The notes: a model not told the origin generated them from the letters alone. A DNA stretch of 64,000 nucleotides from Jiangella muralis (GCF_001270745.1 NZ_LFXL01000026.1:177726-241725), one strand, 5' to 3'; positions 34,848 to 45,541 are shown, counted from the first letter of the stretch. A program made the numbers and translations.

Positions 34848-36410
34848 TCAGGACAGTGAGGGCAGCGGTTGCGGTGGTGGCGGGCCTTCGTACCGGCCGG
34901 TGACGCGGACCCGCAGCGCTCGCTCGTCGTACTCCTCCAGCGCGTGCGCGATCCAGCCGGCTGTCCGTGCCACCGTGAAGATCGCCTCGCCGGCCTCCGG
35001 CGGCATCCCTGCCGCGACCGTCAGCGTCGCCAACGCCAGATCGACGTTCGCCGGCAGCGGCAGGTGCGTCGCGGCGGTCTCGGTGACGGCGCGGGCGGCG
35101 GCCAGGGCAGGCGCGGCCTCGGGCATGGCCGCGAGCCGTTCGAACAGCACCTGCGCTCGCGGATCGGTGGTCCGGTAGAGCCGGTGCCCCAGCCCCGGGA
35201 TGCGCCGCCCCGCTCGTAGGTGCTCGGCCACGACCGGCCCGGCGCCCCTCTCGAGGACGTCGGTGAGCATCCGGTGCGCCAGCCCGCTCGCTCCGCCGTG
35301 CAGCGGTCCCTCCGCAGCGCCGAGCGCCGCCGAGACGACCGCGTACGGATGCGCCCGCGCCGACGCCGCCGCCCGCGCCGTCACGGTCGACGCCGCCAGC
35401 CCGTGGTCGATCAACAGCACCAGCGCTCGGTCCAGGATGTGCACGGCGTACGGCCCGGGCGGTCGGTCGGTCAGCCGCGGCCACAGCCGCTCGGCAATGA
35501 TCTCGTCCTCGTCCGTTGTGCCGCCGCGGCCTGCCGTGCCGCCGTGCTGGGCCGCGCCGTCGTGGCCTGCCGTGTGGCCATCCAGGGCTGTGCTGCCGTG
35601 GCGGGCTGCGCCGCCGTGGCCCGTTGTGCCGCTACGGCCTGCTGTGTCGCCGTGCTGGGCTGTGTCGCCGTGCTGGGCTGCGCCGCCGTGGCCAGGCCGG
35701 CCGGCCCCTGTCCGCCCGGTCCCGCCGCGCGCCGGGTGGCCGGGGCCGCCCACGTCGTGGCCGGTCGCAGCGCCCGCGCCGTGGCCCATCGGGAGGCCGT
35801 GGTCAGGCGCGCCGTACCCCACGTCCTCACTCCGGCCATCGCGGCGCGGGAGTGCGTCGACGAAGGTGGCGATGAGTCCGCGGGCCGTCGCCGCGACGGT
35901 GCCGGGGCGCAGGTCGAACCGGACCGGGTCGACGGTCGCCGCCGCGACCGCCGCCACTCGGAGCCGGTCGACCAGGCCGGCCTGCGGCGGCAACGCGTCA
36001 CCGGCGGCCCGGGCCGCGGCCAGCCCAGCGGCCGGAGCGGCGAAGGGCGGGCCGGGCCGCTCGTCGCCCGTCCACAACCACCACGCGACCGGTTCGAACG
36101 ACGACCGCCGCGCCAACTCCACCGGATCGACGCCGCGGTAGTAGAAGCGGTCGTCCTCGATCAGCGTCACGCCGCTGTAGACGGGTCCGGCCGCATCCTG
36201 CTCGCGTCCCCCGGCGGAACCGGCGTCCGGACGGCCGCGGCGCCGGCGCGCCAGCCGTTCCACCTCGTCGGGATCGAACGTGCTGGCCCGGCCCCCGGCG
36301 CCCCGCCTGCTGCCGAGCAGGCCGCGACTCACGTAGGCGTACACCGTCTCGGGCTTGACTCCGAGCCGGGCCGCGACCTGTTGAGTCGTCAGCCGACGCT
36401 GCTCCACCAT
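34848..36410 (-). CDS. HTH-citrate synthase fusion with internal low-complexity insert
   Basis: A 520-residue protein. Residues 5-55 form a MerR/excisionase-like HTH (LTTQQVAARLGVKPETVYAY). The rest is citrate-synthase-like: PLHGGASGLAHRML and PGLGHRLYRTTDPRA carry the two catalytic His, and LPANVDLALATL carries the Asp. About 110 residues (roughly 192-302; DNA 35505-35837) are a Gly/His/Ala/Thr low-complexity insert with QHGDTA-type repeats that splits the synthase. It may be a metabolite-responsive regulator, an enzyme, or both. It is divergent from a plain citrate synthase. Confidence 0.9.
   Translation of the reverse strand: MVEQRRLTTQQVAARLGVKPETVYAYVSRGLLGSRRGAGGRASTFDPDEVERLARRRRGRPDAGSAGGREQDAAGPVYSGVTLIEDDRFYYRGVDPVELARRSSFEPVAWWLWTGDERPGPPFAAPAAGLAAARAAGDALPPQAGLVDRLRVAAVAAATVDPVRFDLRPGTVAATARGLIATFVDALPRRDGRSEDVGYGAPDHGLPMGHGAGAATGHDVGGPGHPARGGTGRTGAGRPGHGGAAQHGDTAQHGDTAGRSGTTGHGGAARHGSTALDGHTAGHDGAAQHGGTAGRGGTTDEDEIIAERLWPRLTDRPPGPYAVHILDRALVLLIDHGLAASTVTARAAASARAHPYAVVSAALGAAEGPLHGGASGLAHRMLTDVLERGAGPVVAEHLRAGRRIPGLGHRLYRTTDPRAQVLFERLAAMPEAAPALAAARAVTETAATHLPLPANVDLALATLTVAAGMPPEAGEAIFTVARTAGWIAHALEEYDERALRVRVTGRYEGPPPPQPLPSLS
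35510..35830. repeat. In-gene tandem repeats (HTH-citrate synthase)
   Basis: On the plus strand GCTGTGTCGCCGTGCTGG is repeated exactly in tandem (35641-35658, 35659-35676). Degenerate copies extend on both sides. All keep the frame and encode xxHGxTA-like hexapeptides. Confidence 0.75.
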
Positions 36411-36420
36411 CGTCCACCTT

Positions 36421-36475
36421 CATCGAGATATTGACCCAAATCAACATATCTATCATTACTGTCAACTATTGAGCG
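36421..36475. promoter_or_regulatory. AT-rich divergent control region of the citrate synthases
   Basis: A short AT-rich patch in GC-rich DNA. TTGACCCAAATCAA (36431-36444) and TCAACTATTGA (36462-36472) are dyads. A perfect TTGACA reads leftward at 36465-36460 and TTGACC rightward at 36431. It probably holds both promoters and the binding sites of the HTH-citrate synthase protein. Confidence 0.6.
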
Positions 36476-36488
36476 CACTGGAGGAACC

Positions 36489-37628
36489 ATGACTGCACAG
36501 GTGCCGCGTGGACTGGCCGGGGTTGTCGTCACCGAGACCGTGCTGGGCGATGTCCGGGGCCAGGAGGGCTTCTACCACTACCGCGAGTACTCGGCCGTCG
36601 AGTTGGCCGCGAATCGCAGCTTCGAGGACGTCTGGCATCTCATGCTGTTCGGTGCGCTGCCGTCGGCGGAGGAGAGCGTCGCGTTCGCCCGCCGGGTCGC
36701 CGGGCTGCGGGCGCTGACCGACGAGGTGCGTGCGGCGCTGCCGGCGGTTGCCCGCGCGAGCGCCGCGTCCGGTCCGATGGCCGGATTGCGTACGGCGCTG
36801 TCGCTGGTCGGCGCGGCGGCGGGGTTCCAGCCGGTCTACGACCTCGCCGCAGACGAGCGGCGTGACGACGCACTGCTGGCCGGTGCCGTCGTGCCGACGT
36901 TGCTGGCAGCACTGTACCGGCTCGGGCAGGGGCTGGAGCCGGTCGAGCCGCGCACCGACCTCGGGCACGCGGCGAACTACTTGTACATGCTGTCCGGACA
37001 GGAGCCGGCGCCTGATCACGCCCGCGCCGTCGAGCGGTATCTGATCTCGACCATCGACCACGGCTTCAACGCGTCGACGTTCACCGGGCGGGTGATCGCC
37101 TCCACCGGCGCCGACGTCGCGGCCTGCCTGGTCGGCGGTATCGCGGCGCTGTCGGGTCCACTGCACGGGGGCGCGCCGAGCCGGGCGCTGGACACCCTGG
37201 ACGCCATCGGCACGCCGGACCGCATTCAGGCATGGGTGCGTGAGCGGGTGCTGGCCGGCGACCGGATCATGGGCTTCGGCCACCCGGTCTACCGCACGGA
37301 GGACCCGCGCTCGCGGATGCTGCGTGAGATCGCGACCGGATTCGGCGGCCCGCTGGCCGAGTTCGCCGTCGAGGTGGAGCGGCAGGTCGAGGCGATTCTG
37401 GCCGAGCTCAAGCCAGGTCGCGAGCTGCACACCAACGTCGAGTTCTACGCCGGCGTCGTGATGGAGCAGTGCGGGCTGCCGCGGGCGATGTTCACGCCGA
37501 CGTTCGCGGTCGCCCGGGTCGTGGGCTGGACGGCGAACATCCTGGAGCAGGCGGCGGACAGCAAGATCATCCGGCCCGCCGCCCGCTACGTCGGCCCGCC
37601 GCCGCCGGTGCCCGTCCCGGCTGCCTGA
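36489..37628 (+). CDS. Citrate synthase (citrate/2-methylcitrate synthase family)
   Basis: A 379-residue enzyme that condenses acetyl-CoA (or propionyl-CoA) with oxaloacetate. Catalytic His are in LSGPLHGGAPSRAL and GFGHPVYRTEDPR. The usual Asp region reads HTNVEFYAGVV, with Glu in place of Asp, as seen in some actinobacterial homologues. Start at ATG 36489 with TGGAGGA upstream. The substrate choice and its dependence on the divergent regulator are open. Confidence 0.92.
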   Translation: MTAQVPRGLAGVVVTETVLGDVRGQEGFYHYREYSAVELAANRSFEDVWHLMLFGALPSAEESVAFARRVAGLRALTDEVRAALPAVARASAASGPMAGLRTALSLVGAAAGFQPVYDLAADERRDDALLAGAVVPTLLAALYRLGQGLEPVEPRTDLGHAANYLYMLSGQEPAPDHARAVERYLISTIDHGFNASTFTGRVIASTGADVAACLVGGIAALSGPLHGGAPSRALDTLDAIGTPDRIQAWVRERVLAGDRIMGFGHPVYRTEDPRSRMLREIATGFGGPLAEFAVEVERQVEAILAELKPGRELHTNVEFYAGVVMEQCGLPRAMFTPTFAVARVVGWTANILEQAADSKIIRPAARYVGPPPPVPVPAA

Positions 37629-38166
37629 ATCGCCGCGACGGCGAACGTGGGCCGGACGGTTCGGTTCCCCGCCCGCCGCCCGCCGCCCGCCGCCCGCCGC
37701 CGACCCTGCCGAGGTGACCTGGCGGCGCACGTGGCGGGGCGGGCGTGGCAGGGCGGGGTGTGACAGACCCGAGGGTTGGCGGAACCGTGGCGGGGCCGGG
37801 GCGTCGTGGCGTACGTGGCGGGCGGGGCGTGACAGGCCAGCATGTGACCGACCTGGGCGTGACCGACCCGAGGGTTGGCGGAGCCGGGGCCGCGGCGGGC
37901 CGGGGTGTCGTGGCGTACGTGGCGGGGCGGGGTGACAGACCCGGGGCCGCGACTGGCTGGGCATGGCAGACCACGGGTGTGGCAGACCACGCGCGTTTCG
38001 GAACCGGGGCGGGCGGAACCGAGGGCCGGCGGACCGGGGTGCGGCGGGTCTGGGGCGTGGCGGCAAGTGCGAGAGGCGAGGCCGGGAGCGAACTCAGTGT
38101 GGTCGGGTGCGGCCATGGGTCGACGGTGTCAAGGGATGAGCAGTGCGCATTTCGGGCACTTGAAAG
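37629..38166. repeat. Repeat-rich spacer before the amylopullulanase gene
   Basis: No gene is supported in this stretch. Four exact copies of GCCCGCC sit at 37671-37698. A roughly 100-bp imperfect tandem duplication follows: GACCCGAGGGTTGGCGGA at 37766 and 37865, and TCGTGGCGTACGTGGCGGG at 37804 and 37908. The frames across it are low-complexity and not gene-like. Confidence 0.75.
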
Positions 38167-38208
38167 CTTGCTGCAAGTCTTGCAAGAGTCGCCGGGGGTG
38201 GCTAGCGT
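38167..38208 (+). promoter_or_regulatory. MalR-like operator and promoter of the amylopullulanase gene
   Basis: The palindromes CTTGC-T-GCAAG (38167-38177) and CTTGCAAG (38179-38186) match the CTTGCA-type repeats found before Streptomyces amylase and maltose genes controlled by the LacI-family MalR/Reg1. TTGCAA (38180-38185) is the -35, then 17 nt, then the -10 TAGCGT (38203-38208). The operator overlaps the -35, consistent with repression. Confidence 0.7.
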
Positions 38209-38249
38209 CTCGGGCACCGTGACATCGCCGTCCGCCCCGGGAGTGACCG

Positions 38250-41200
38250 ATGCCGACCCTGCCGCCCAGTCGCCGACTCCTCGCTCTCGCCCTCGCCACC
38301 GCCTTGGGATCGGTCGCCGTCACGGCCGAGGCCGCGCCACCCGCCGCGACGGGCGCGGCAGCTACGACGCCCATCGCGACCGCGGCGGCCGTTGGGACTG
38401 CTGGGGCGGCGACGGCTGGGGCAACCGCAGCGGCGGCGGCACCTGCGGCGGCCGTTGGGACTGCTGGGGCGGCGACGGCTGGGGCAACCGCAGCGGCGGC
38501 GGCACCTGCGGCGGCGCCACCCGCAGCGGCGGCACCCGCCGCGACGGCCGCGGGGGCAGAGGACGCGACGGCGCCGAGCGTCGTCACGTTGGTCGGGAGC
38601 CTGCAGAGCGAACTGGGCTGCCCTGCCGACTGGGACCCGGCCTGTGCCGCCACCGCGCTGACCCCGGCGGACGGGGGAGCGTATGCGCTGGCGGCCGAAC
38701 TGCCGGCCGGATCGTACGAGTTCAAGGTTGCCCTGAACGGCAGCTGGGACGAGAACTACGGCGCCGGCGGCGTCGCGAACGGGCCGAACCTGCCGCTGGT
38801 GCTGGAGGCGCTGGCCGAGGTGACGTTCTCGTACGACGACGAGAGTCACCGCATCGCGGTCGCGCCGACGAACCCGCAGCCCGGCCTCACCGAGGACGAC
38901 GAGCAGCTGGCCGGCACCAGCCTGCGCGCGGGCCTGACCGACGAGCGGTTCTACTTCGTGATGGCGGACCGGTTCGACAATGGCGACCCGTCCAACGACA
39001 CCGGCGGGTACCAGGTGCCGCCCGGGACGGACGAGCCGCGGCTGGTGCACGGGCTCGACCCCGCGGACAAGGGCTTCTACCACGGCGGCGACCTCGCCGG
39101 GATCCTCCGCCGGCTGGACTACATCGAGGATCTCGGCACGACCGCGATCTGGCTGACGCCGTCGTTCATGAACCGGCCGGTGCAGGGCAGCGGCGCGGAC
39201 GTCAGCGCCGGCTACCACGGCTACTGGATCACCGACTTCACCCGGATCGACCCGCATCTCGGCACGAACGAGGAGCTCAGCCAACTCATCGACGAGGCGC
39301 ATGCGCGGGGCATCAAGGTGTTCTTCGACATCATCACGAACCACACCGCGGACGTCATCGACTACGAGGAGGGCGCCTTCACTTACGTCCCGAAGGCCGA
39401 CGCACCGTACCGAGACGCCGCCGGCAACGAGTTCGACGACTCCGACTACGCGGCCGGCGACACCTTCCCCGAGCTGGACCCACGGACGTCGTTCCCGTAC
39501 ACGCCGTTCTTCCGCACACCGGAGGACGCGACGGTCAAGGTGCCGGCCTGGCTGAACGACCCGACGCTCTACCACAACCGCGGCAACGCGGCCTTCGACG
39601 GCACCGAGGGCGACCTGTACGGCGATTTCGTCGGGCTCGACGACCTGTTCACCGAGCAGCCGGCGGTCCGCGATGGGTTGATCAACATTTATCAATACTG
39701 GGCGGCGTTCGGGGTTGATGGGTTCCGCATTGACACCGTCAAGCACGTCAACATGGAGTTCTGGCAGAAGTTCGCCCCGGAGGTGCTGGACGCCGCGCAC
39801 GAGTCGGGCGCCGACGACTTCTTCATGTTCGGCGAGGTGTACGACGCGAACCCGGCGGCGATGTCGCGGTACACGACCGAGGGCGGGTTGCAGGCGACCA
39901 TCGACTTCGGCTTCCAGGCCCGCACACAGGGCTTCGCGACCGGCCGCCCGACGACGGAGCTGCGCGATCTGTTCGCCGGCGACGACCACTACACCGACGC
40001 CGACTCGAACGCGTACTCGCTGCCGACGTTCCTCGGCAACCACGACATGGGCCGGATCGGGATGTTCGTGCAGGACACCGGGGTGGCGCCGGACGAGCAG
40101 CTCAGCCGGGCCCTGCTCGCGCACGACCTGATGTACCTGACCCGCGGCCAGCCGGTCGTCTACTACGGCGACGAGCAGGGCTTCACCGGCGACGGCGGCG
40201 ACAAGGACGCCCGTCAGGACCTGTTCCCGAGCCAGGTGGCCAGCTACAACGACGACGACCTCATCGGCACCGACGCGACGACGGCGGAGGAGAACTTCGA
40301 CCCGGACCACCCGATCTACCGCCGCCTCGCCGACCTGTCCACGCTGCGCGACGAGCACCCGGCGCTGGCCGACGGCGCGCAGATCCACCGCTACGCGAGC
40401 GACGACGCCGGCGTGTACGCGTTCAGCCGCATCGACGCCGACGAGCAGGTCGAGTACGTCGTCGCCACCAACAACTCGACCGACGCCCAGACGGTGAGCT
40501 TCGCGACGTTCAACCCGCGGACGACGTTCCAGCCGGTCTGGCCCGCGTCGGCGACGAACACGAGGTCGGATGCGCAGGGCCGGGTCACCGTCACCGTCCC
40601 GCCGCTGTCCGCCGCCGTCTGGCAGGCGCCGAAGGCCTTGCCCAAGGCGAAGGACGCGCCCGCGGTGCAGTTCCGCACGCCCGGCCCGGGCGGCACCGTC
40701 GGCGGACGGGCCGAGGTCGGCGTCGCCGTGCCGGCCGGCGGGTTCAACCAGGTCACGCTGGCCTGGCGGCCGCTGGGCACGGACGAGTGGCAGCCACTCG
40801 GCACCGACGACAACGCGCCGTACCGGGTCTTCCACGACGTCAGCGGCCTCGCGCACGGCACGCTGGTCGAGTACCGCGCCGTCCTGCGCGACCACTCCGG
40901 CAACCTCTCCGTCGCGTCGACGTACGGCGTCGTCGGCGAGCCGCAGGACGACGAGGACCCGGGCACCGGCGGGCCGGTCGAGCAGCCGGAACGCGTCACC
41001 GTCCCCGGCAGCCTGAACAGCGAGCAGGGCTGCGCCGGCGACTGGGACCCGGGCTGCGCGCAGGCCGGGCTCACGCTCGATCCGAACGACGACGTCTGGA
41101 AGGGCACGTTCACGCTGCCCGCGGGCGACTTCGAGTACAAGGCCGCGATCGACGGCTCGTGGGCGGAGAACTACGGCCTGGGCGCCCGCCGCGACGGCCC

Positions 41201-44200
41201 GAACATCCCGCTCCCGCTCGGCACACCAGGCGACGTGACGTTCTACTACGACCACGCGACGCACTGGGCCACCAGCGACGGGCAGGACCCGATCGTCACC
41301 GTGCCGGGGTCGTTCCAGTCCGAGCTGGGGTGTGCGGCCGACTGGGACCCGGCCTGCATGCGCTCATGGCTGAAGGATCCCGACGGCGACGGCGTCTACA
41401 CGCTCTCGACGACGGGCATCGCCGCCGGGACGTACGAGGCCAAGGTGACGCACGGGCTGTCGTTCGACGAGAACTACGGAGCCGGCGGCGCGCCCAACGG
41501 GGCGAACATCGCGTTCACGGTGCCGGCCGGCGCGCGGACGACGCTCGCCTACGACGTCGCCACGCACGTGCTGACGGTGACGTCGTCGGCGGCGGAGTCG
41601 CGGGCCGACCTCACGCAGCAGAAGGCGCACTGGCTGGAGCGCGGGCTGCTGGCGTGGGACCTGCCGGCGGCCGCGGCGGGCTGGACGTTCCGGCTGCACA
41701 CGGCGCCGACCGGCGGGCTGGGGATCGACGCCGAGGCGGTGACCGGTGGGACGTCGTACCCGCTCACGCCGGTCGAGCTGCCGGACGACGTCAAGGAGCG
41801 CTACCCGCACCTGGCGTCGTACGACGGCCTGCGCGCCGACGTGAAGGACATCGAGGACGTGCTCACCGGGCAGGTCGCCGTCGCCGCGTACGACGACCTC
41901 GGCCGGCTGGTCGACGCGACCGGCGTGCAGCTGCCCGGCGTGCTGGACGACGTCTACGCCGGCGCCACGGACCGCGAGCTTGGGGTCGTCTGGCACGGAC
42001 GGCGTCCCGACATCGCCGTCTGGGCGCCCACCGCGAAGCACGTTGACCTGCTCCTCACCCCGCCGGGAGGCAGCGAGCAGACCGTCCCGATGCGCCGCGA
42101 CCGCGACGGCGTCTGGACCGCCCGCGGCAACCCGCGCTGGGCCGGCGCCGCGTACGCGTTCGAGGTCGACGTGTACGTGCCGGCGACGGACCGCGTCGAG
42201 ACGAACGTCGTCACCGACCCGTACTCCGTCGCTCTGACGACGAACTCGCAGCGCTCGCTCGTCGTCGACCTGGCCGATCCGGCCCTCGAACCGGCCGGCT
42301 GGGACGCGCTGGCCAAGCCGGAGTTGGCGCAGCCCGAGGACTCCGCCATCTACGAGCTGCACGTGCGCGACTTCTCCGTCGGCGACACGTCCGTGCCGGA
42401 GGCGCAGCGCGGCACGTACCAGGCGTTCACGCAGCCCGGCGGCGCGGGCATGCGGCACCTGTCGACGCTCGCGGACGCCGGGCTGAACACGGTCCACCTG
42501 TTGCCGGTGTTCGACCTCGCGACGGTGCCGGAGGACCGCGCCGCGCAGGCCACCCCCGGCTGCGACCTCGAGGCGCTGACCGCCGCCGACCCGGCCGGTA
42601 CCGCGCAGCAGGAGTGCACGACCGCCGTCGCTGGTCGGGACGGGTTCAACTGGGGCTACGACCCGCTGCACTACACCGTCCCGGAGGGCTCGTACGCCAC
42701 CGACCCGGACGGCCCCGGCCGCACCCGCGAGTTCCGCGAGATGGTGGCCGCCCTCAACGGCGCCGGGCTGCGCGTCGTCATGGACGTCGTCTACAACCAC
42801 ACCCATGCTGCCGGGCAGGACGAGCAATTCCCCCTTTCCCTTGCGGGGCTCGCCGCTGATGGGGACCTCGCGGCCGGCGTCCCGCCTTCAGTGCTGGATC
42901 GCATCGTGCCCGGCTACTACCAGCGGCTGTCCGCCACGGGCGCCGTCGAGACGTCCACCTGCTGCGCCAACACCGCGTCGGAGCACGCGATGATGGAGAA
43001 GCTGATCGTCGACTCCGTCGTCACCTGGGCGCGTGACTACAAGGTCGACGGCTTCCGGTTCGACCTCATGGGCCACCACAGCCGGTCGACGATGGAGCGG
43101 GTGCGGTCCGCGCTGGACGCGCTCACCACCCAGAAGGACGGCGTCGACGGCGCGTCCGTCTACGTGTACGGCGAGGGCTGGAACTTCGGCGAGGTCGCCG
43201 ACAACGCGCGATTCCAGCAGGCCACGCAGCTGGAGCTGTTCGGCGCCGGCATCGGCACGTTCAACGACCGGCTGCGCGACGGCGTCCGCGGCGGCGGTCC
43301 GTTCGACGACGACCCGCGGCTGCAGGGCTTCGGCAGCGGCCTGTTCACCGACCCGAACGGCGCCGCCGTCAACGGGACGCCGGACGAGCAGCGGGCCCGG
43401 CTGCTGCACCTGCAGGATCTGATCAAGGTCGGGCTGACCGGCAACCTGCGCGACTACGCCTTCACCGACGCCACCGGCGCGGCCGTGACCGGCGCGGACG
43501 TCGACTACAACGGCTCACCGGCCGGCTACACGGCCGACCCCGCCGAGGTGATCACCTACGTCGACGCGCACGACAACGAGACGTTGTTCGACGCGCTCGC
43601 GTACAAGCTGCCCGCGGAGACGCCGATGGCCGACCGGGTCCGGATGAACGTCCTCTCGCTGGCGACGACGGCGCTCGGCCAGGGCCCGTCGTTCTGGCAC
43701 GCGGGCGCGGACCTGCTGCGGTCGAAGTCGCTGGACCGCAACTCCTACGACTCCGGCGACTGGTTCAACCGGATCGACTGGACCGGGCAGGAGAGCACCT
43801 TCGGGTCCGGCCTGCCGCCGGAGACGGACAACGCCGCGAAGTGGGACTTCATGCGCCAGCTGCTGGCCGACCCGGGGCAGCGGCCGTCCGCCGCCGACCT
43901 GGGTGCGGCGACGGAGATGGCGCAGGACCTGCTCAGGCTGCGGTTCTCGTCGCCGCTGTTCCGGCTCGGGTCGGCTGACCTGGTGCAGGAGCGGCTCTCG
44001 TTCGGTGACGGGGGACCGGCGCAGCCCGCAGGCGTCATCGTCATGCAGCTCGACGACCGCGCCGGCGCCGACCTCGACCCGGACCGCGAGCGGCTGGTCG
44101 TCGTCTACAACGCGACGCCGTCGGCGGCGACGGCGCCGGTGGAGGACGCGGCGAGCCTGCGGCTGCACCCCGTCCAGGCGGCCGGCGCCGACCCCGTCGT

Positions 44201-44273
44201 CCGCGAGTCCGTGGCGGGAGCCGCCGGCGTCACCGTCCCGGCGCGGACGGTCGCGGTGTTCGAGCAGCCCTGA
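38250..44273 (+). CDS. Secreted amylopullulanase with two GH13 modules
   Basis: A 2007-residue enzyme starting at ATG 38250 behind GGGAG. A signal peptide with an Ala-X-Ala-type site covers about residues 1-28, followed by an Ala-rich linker with an exact 63-nt duplication. X25-type domains lie at about 107-197, 914-1010 and 1012-1110 ([27 protein letters not shown]). The first GH13 catalytic module has D495 ([10 protein letters not shown]), E529 (FGEVYD) and D599 (NHDMG). The second is type I pullulanase-like: CBM48, the [10 protein letters not shown] motif, D1605, E1642 (YGEGWNFGE) and D1775. It should degrade starch, glycogen or pullulan outside the cell. There is no anchor at the C-terminus. 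Confidence 0.94.
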   Translation: MPTLPPSRRLLALALATALGSVAVTAEAAPPAATGAAATTPIATAAAVGTAGAATAGATAAAAAPAAAVGTAGAATAGATAAAAAPAAAPPAAAAPAATAAGAEDATAPSVVTLVGSLQSELGCPADWDPACAATALTPADGGAYALAAELPAGSYEFKVALNGSWDENYGAGGVANGPNLPLVLEALAEVTFSYDDESHRIAVAPTNPQPGLTEDDEQLAGTSLRAGLTDERFYFVMADRFDNGDPSNDTGGYQVPPGTDEPRLVHGLDPADKGFYHGGDLAGILRRLDYIEDLGTTAIWLTPSFMNRPVQGSGADVSAGYHGYWITDFTRIDPHLGTNEELSQLIDEAHARGIKVFFDIITNHTADVIDYEEGAFTYVPKADAPYRDAAGNEFDDSDYAAGDTFPELDPRTSFPYTPFFRTPEDATVKVPAWLNDPTLYHNRGNAAFDGTEGDLYGDFVGLDDLFTEQPAVRDGLINIYQYWAAFGVDGFRIDTVKHVNMEFWQKFAPEVLDAAHESGADDFFMFGEVYDANPAAMSRYTTEGGLQATIDFGFQARTQGFATGRPTTELRDLFAGDDHYTDADSNAYSLPTFLGNHDMGRIGMFVQDTGVAPDEQLSRALLAHDLMYLTRGQPVVYYGDEQGFTGDGGDKDARQDLFPSQVASYNDDDLIGTDATTAEENFDPDHPIYRRLADLSTLRDEHPALADGAQIHRYASDDAGVYAFSRIDADEQVEYVVATNNSTDAQTVSFATFNPRTTFQPVWPASATNTRSDAQGRVTVTVPPLSAAVWQAPKALPKAKDAPAVQFRTPGPGGTVGGRAEVGVAVPAGGFNQVTLAWRPLGTDEWQPLGTDDNAPYRVFHDVSGLAHGTLVEYRAVLRDHSGNLSVASTYGVVGEPQDDEDPGTGGPVEQPERVTVPGSLNSEQGCAGDWDPGCAQAGLTLDPNDDVWKGTFTLPAGDFEYKAAIDGSWAENYGLGARRDGPNIPLPLGTPGDVTFYYDHATHWATSDGQDPIVTVPGSFQSELGCAADWDPACMRSWLKDPDGDGVYTLSTTGIAAGTYEAKVTHGLSFDENYGAGGAPNGANIAFTVPAGARTTLAYDVATHVLTVTSSAAESRADLTQQKAHWLERGLLAWDLPAAAAGWTFRLHTAPTGGLGIDAEAVTGGTSYPLTPVELPDDVKERYPHLASYDGLRADVKDIEDVLTGQVAVAAYDDLGRLVDATGVQLPGVLDDVYAGATDRELGVVWHGRRPDIAVWAPTAKHVDLLLTPPGGSEQTVPMRRDRDGVWTARGNPRWAGAAYAFEVDVYVPATDRVETNVVTDPYSVALTTNSQRSLVVDLADPALEPAGWDALAKPELAQPEDSAIYELHVRDFSVGDTSVPEAQRGTYQAFTQPGGAGMRHLSTLADAGLNTVHLLPVFDLATVPEDRAAQATPGCDLEALTAADPAGTAQQECTTAVAGRDGFNWGYDPLHYTVPEGSYATDPDGPGRTREFREMVAALNGAGLRVVMDVVYNHTHAAGQDEQFPLSLAGLAADGDLAAGVPPSVLDRIVPGYYQRLSATGAVETSTCCANTASEHAMMEKLIVDSVVTWARDYKVDGFRFDLMGHHSRSTMERVRSALDALTTQKDGVDGASVYVYGEGWNFGEVADNARFQQATQLELFGAGIGTFNDRLRDGVRGGGPFDDDPRLQGFGSGLFTDPNGAAVNGTPDEQRARLLHLQDLIKVGLTGNLRDYAFTDATGAAVTGADVDYNGSPAGYTADPAEVITYVDAHDNETLFDALAYKLPAETPMADRVRMNVLSLATTALGQGPSFWHAGADLLRSKSLDRNSYDSGDWFNRIDWTGQESTFGSGLPPETDNAAKWDFMRQLLADPGQRPSAADLGAATEMAQDLLRLRFSSPLFRLGSADLVQERLSFGDGGPAQPAGVIVMQLDDRAGADLDPDRERLVVVYNATPSAATAPVEDAASLRLHPVQAAGADPVVRESVAGAAGVTVPARTVAVFEQP
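38382..38507 (+). repeat. Exact 63-bp tandem duplication in the amylopullulanase linker
   Basis: Units 38382-38444 and 38445-38507 are identical and encode a 21-residue Ala/Thr/Gly-rich segment twice, just after the signal peptide. Identity at the DNA level shows a recent event. Confidence 0.85.
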
Positions 44274-45345
44274 CGGGGTGCGCGGCGGCCAGGTGCCGGG
44301 CCACGTACTCCGCGTCGGCCCCGGCGCCGCCCACCAGCATGGAGGCGAACGCGCTCTGGAAGGCCAGGCCGGTGAAGTAGAGGCCGGGCGACGACGGCAC
44401 CACGCCGCGCTCCTCCAGCGGCCAGCCGTCGTCGCCCAGGACCGGCAGCTTGACCCAGCCGAAGTCCTGCCGGAACCCCGTGCACCAGACCACGGACGCG
44501 ACGTCGAGCACCCGGCCGCCGTCGAGCACCGGCCGCCCGTCCCGCACGCCGGCGACCCGCTCCGTCGCCCGTTCCACGCCGGCCGCGGCGAGGTCGTCGG
44601 ACTGGACCCGCAGTAGCGGCCCGCCGTGCGTCCGGATCTCCGGTCGCAGCTTCCGGCCGATCGGCGTGCGCAGGGTGAGCACCCGCCGGGCCAGGAACCA
44701 CAGCACCGGGAACGCCGCTCGCGCCCGCCGCGACTCCAGCGGCACCGGGAGCTGCCCGTTCGTGCGGCCGGACAGGATCGTGTGGTGCTCGCGGGCCGCC
44801 TCGACGGCGATGTCCGCCCCCGAGTGCGACGCCCCGACGACGAGGACCGGGCCGGGTGGCAGCTGGTCCGGGCGGTGGTAGTCGGTGGAGTGCAGTTGCG
44901 CGATGGCCGGGTCCAGCTCGCCGGCGAACGCAGGCACGTACGCGCGCGTCCCGAACGTCCCCGTCGCCACGACGACGTTGTCGGCCGTGAACCGGCGATC
45001 GCCGCAGTCCAGGACGTACCCGTCGCCGTCGCCGCTCAGCGCCGTGACGCGGACGCCGTGCTCGACCGGCAGCTCGAAGCGGGCCGCGTAGGCCTCCAGA
45101 TAGTCCGCGACCTCGTCCTTCGTCGGGAACGCCCGTCCCGGCCCGGGGAAGCGCATCCCCGGCAGCCCGTCGTAGCACGCCGGGCTGTACAGCCGCAGCG
45201 TGTCCCAGTGCCGCCGCCAGTTGTCGCCGGTCCGCGCGCGGTCGTCCAGGATCACGAACGGCCGGCGCCGCCTGGCCAAGTGGTACCCGACGCTCAGCCC
45301 GGCCTGCCCGCCCCCGACGACGATCGTCTCGATGTGCTGGTCCAT
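44230..45345 (-). CDS. FAD-dependent monooxygenase-like oxidoreductase (CzcO-like)
   Basis: A 371-residue flavoprotein. The FAD motif is IVVGGGQAGLSVGYHLARR at the N-terminus; the NADPH motif is VLVVGASHSGADIAVEAA at about residue 165. FGTRAYVPAFAGEL and the FVRTGLF-like ending WCTGFRQDFGWV fit the flavin monooxygenase family. The substrate is unknown. Its 3' end overlaps the end of the amylopullulanase gene by 44 bases (convergent). Confidence 0.9.
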   Translation of the reverse strand: MDQHIETIVVGGGQAGLSVGYHLARRRRPFVILDDRARTGDNWRRHWDTLRLYSPACYDGLPGMRFPGPGRAFPTKDEVADYLEAYAARFELPVEHGVRVTALSGDGDGYVLDCGDRRFTADNVVVATGTFGTRAYVPAFAGELDPAIAQLHSTDYHRPDQLPPGPVLVVGASHSGADIAVEAAREHHTILSGRTNGQLPVPLESRRARAAFPVLWFLARRVLTLRTPIGRKLRPEIRTHGGPLLRVQSDDLAAAGVERATERVAGVRDGRPVLDGGRVLDVASVVWCTGFRQDFGWVKLPVLGDDGWPLEERGVVPSSPGLYFTGLAFQSAFASMLVGGAGADAEYVARHLAAAHPVRAARTPRPSAPGR

Positions 45346-45465
45346 GACGCCCCCCGTATGTTCGGCCAGGTCAGGACTTCGACGCTAGGGCCGGCGCCGG
45401 TCCGCCCGCGTCGGGCGGACCATGCATCTTCGCGGCGGGGCGGGCATGGGCAGAACTGTGTAGAC

Positions 45466-45529
45466 GGCCACCGATGGTTGGCGGACTACTGGCGCCCTGG
45501 GCCCACCGAACCGCCAGCCACGAGCGGCC
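45466..45529. repeat. 64-bp dispersed element, copy A
   Basis: A 64-bp sequence bounded by GGCC that recurs in inverted orientation at 54838-54901 with 60 of 64 identical bases. Internal arms TGGTTGGCGG and CCGCCAGCCA form a large hairpin. It lies between the flavoprotein and the LuxR gene. Confidence 0.85.
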
Positions 45530-45541
45530 AGACGGCTCAGC

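Noticed and set aside
35510..35830. Possible CRISPR-like spacing of repeats
   Set aside because: The repeats are short, degenerate, tandem and in frame inside a coding sequence.
37745..38249. Reading frames across the repeat-rich spacer
   Set aside because: Low-complexity Gly/Arg frames without ribosome-binding site or homology.
38392..38661. A frame rich in Trp, Gly and Cys with a repeated motif over the amylopullulanase linker
   Set aside because: It is a shadow of the exact 63-bp repeat in the true frame, which alone continues into known domains.
45474..45530. Peptide MVGGLLAPWAH encoded in the 64-bp element
   Set aside because: Seen in both copies, but the frames beyond diverge at once and no start signal is present; not called a gene.
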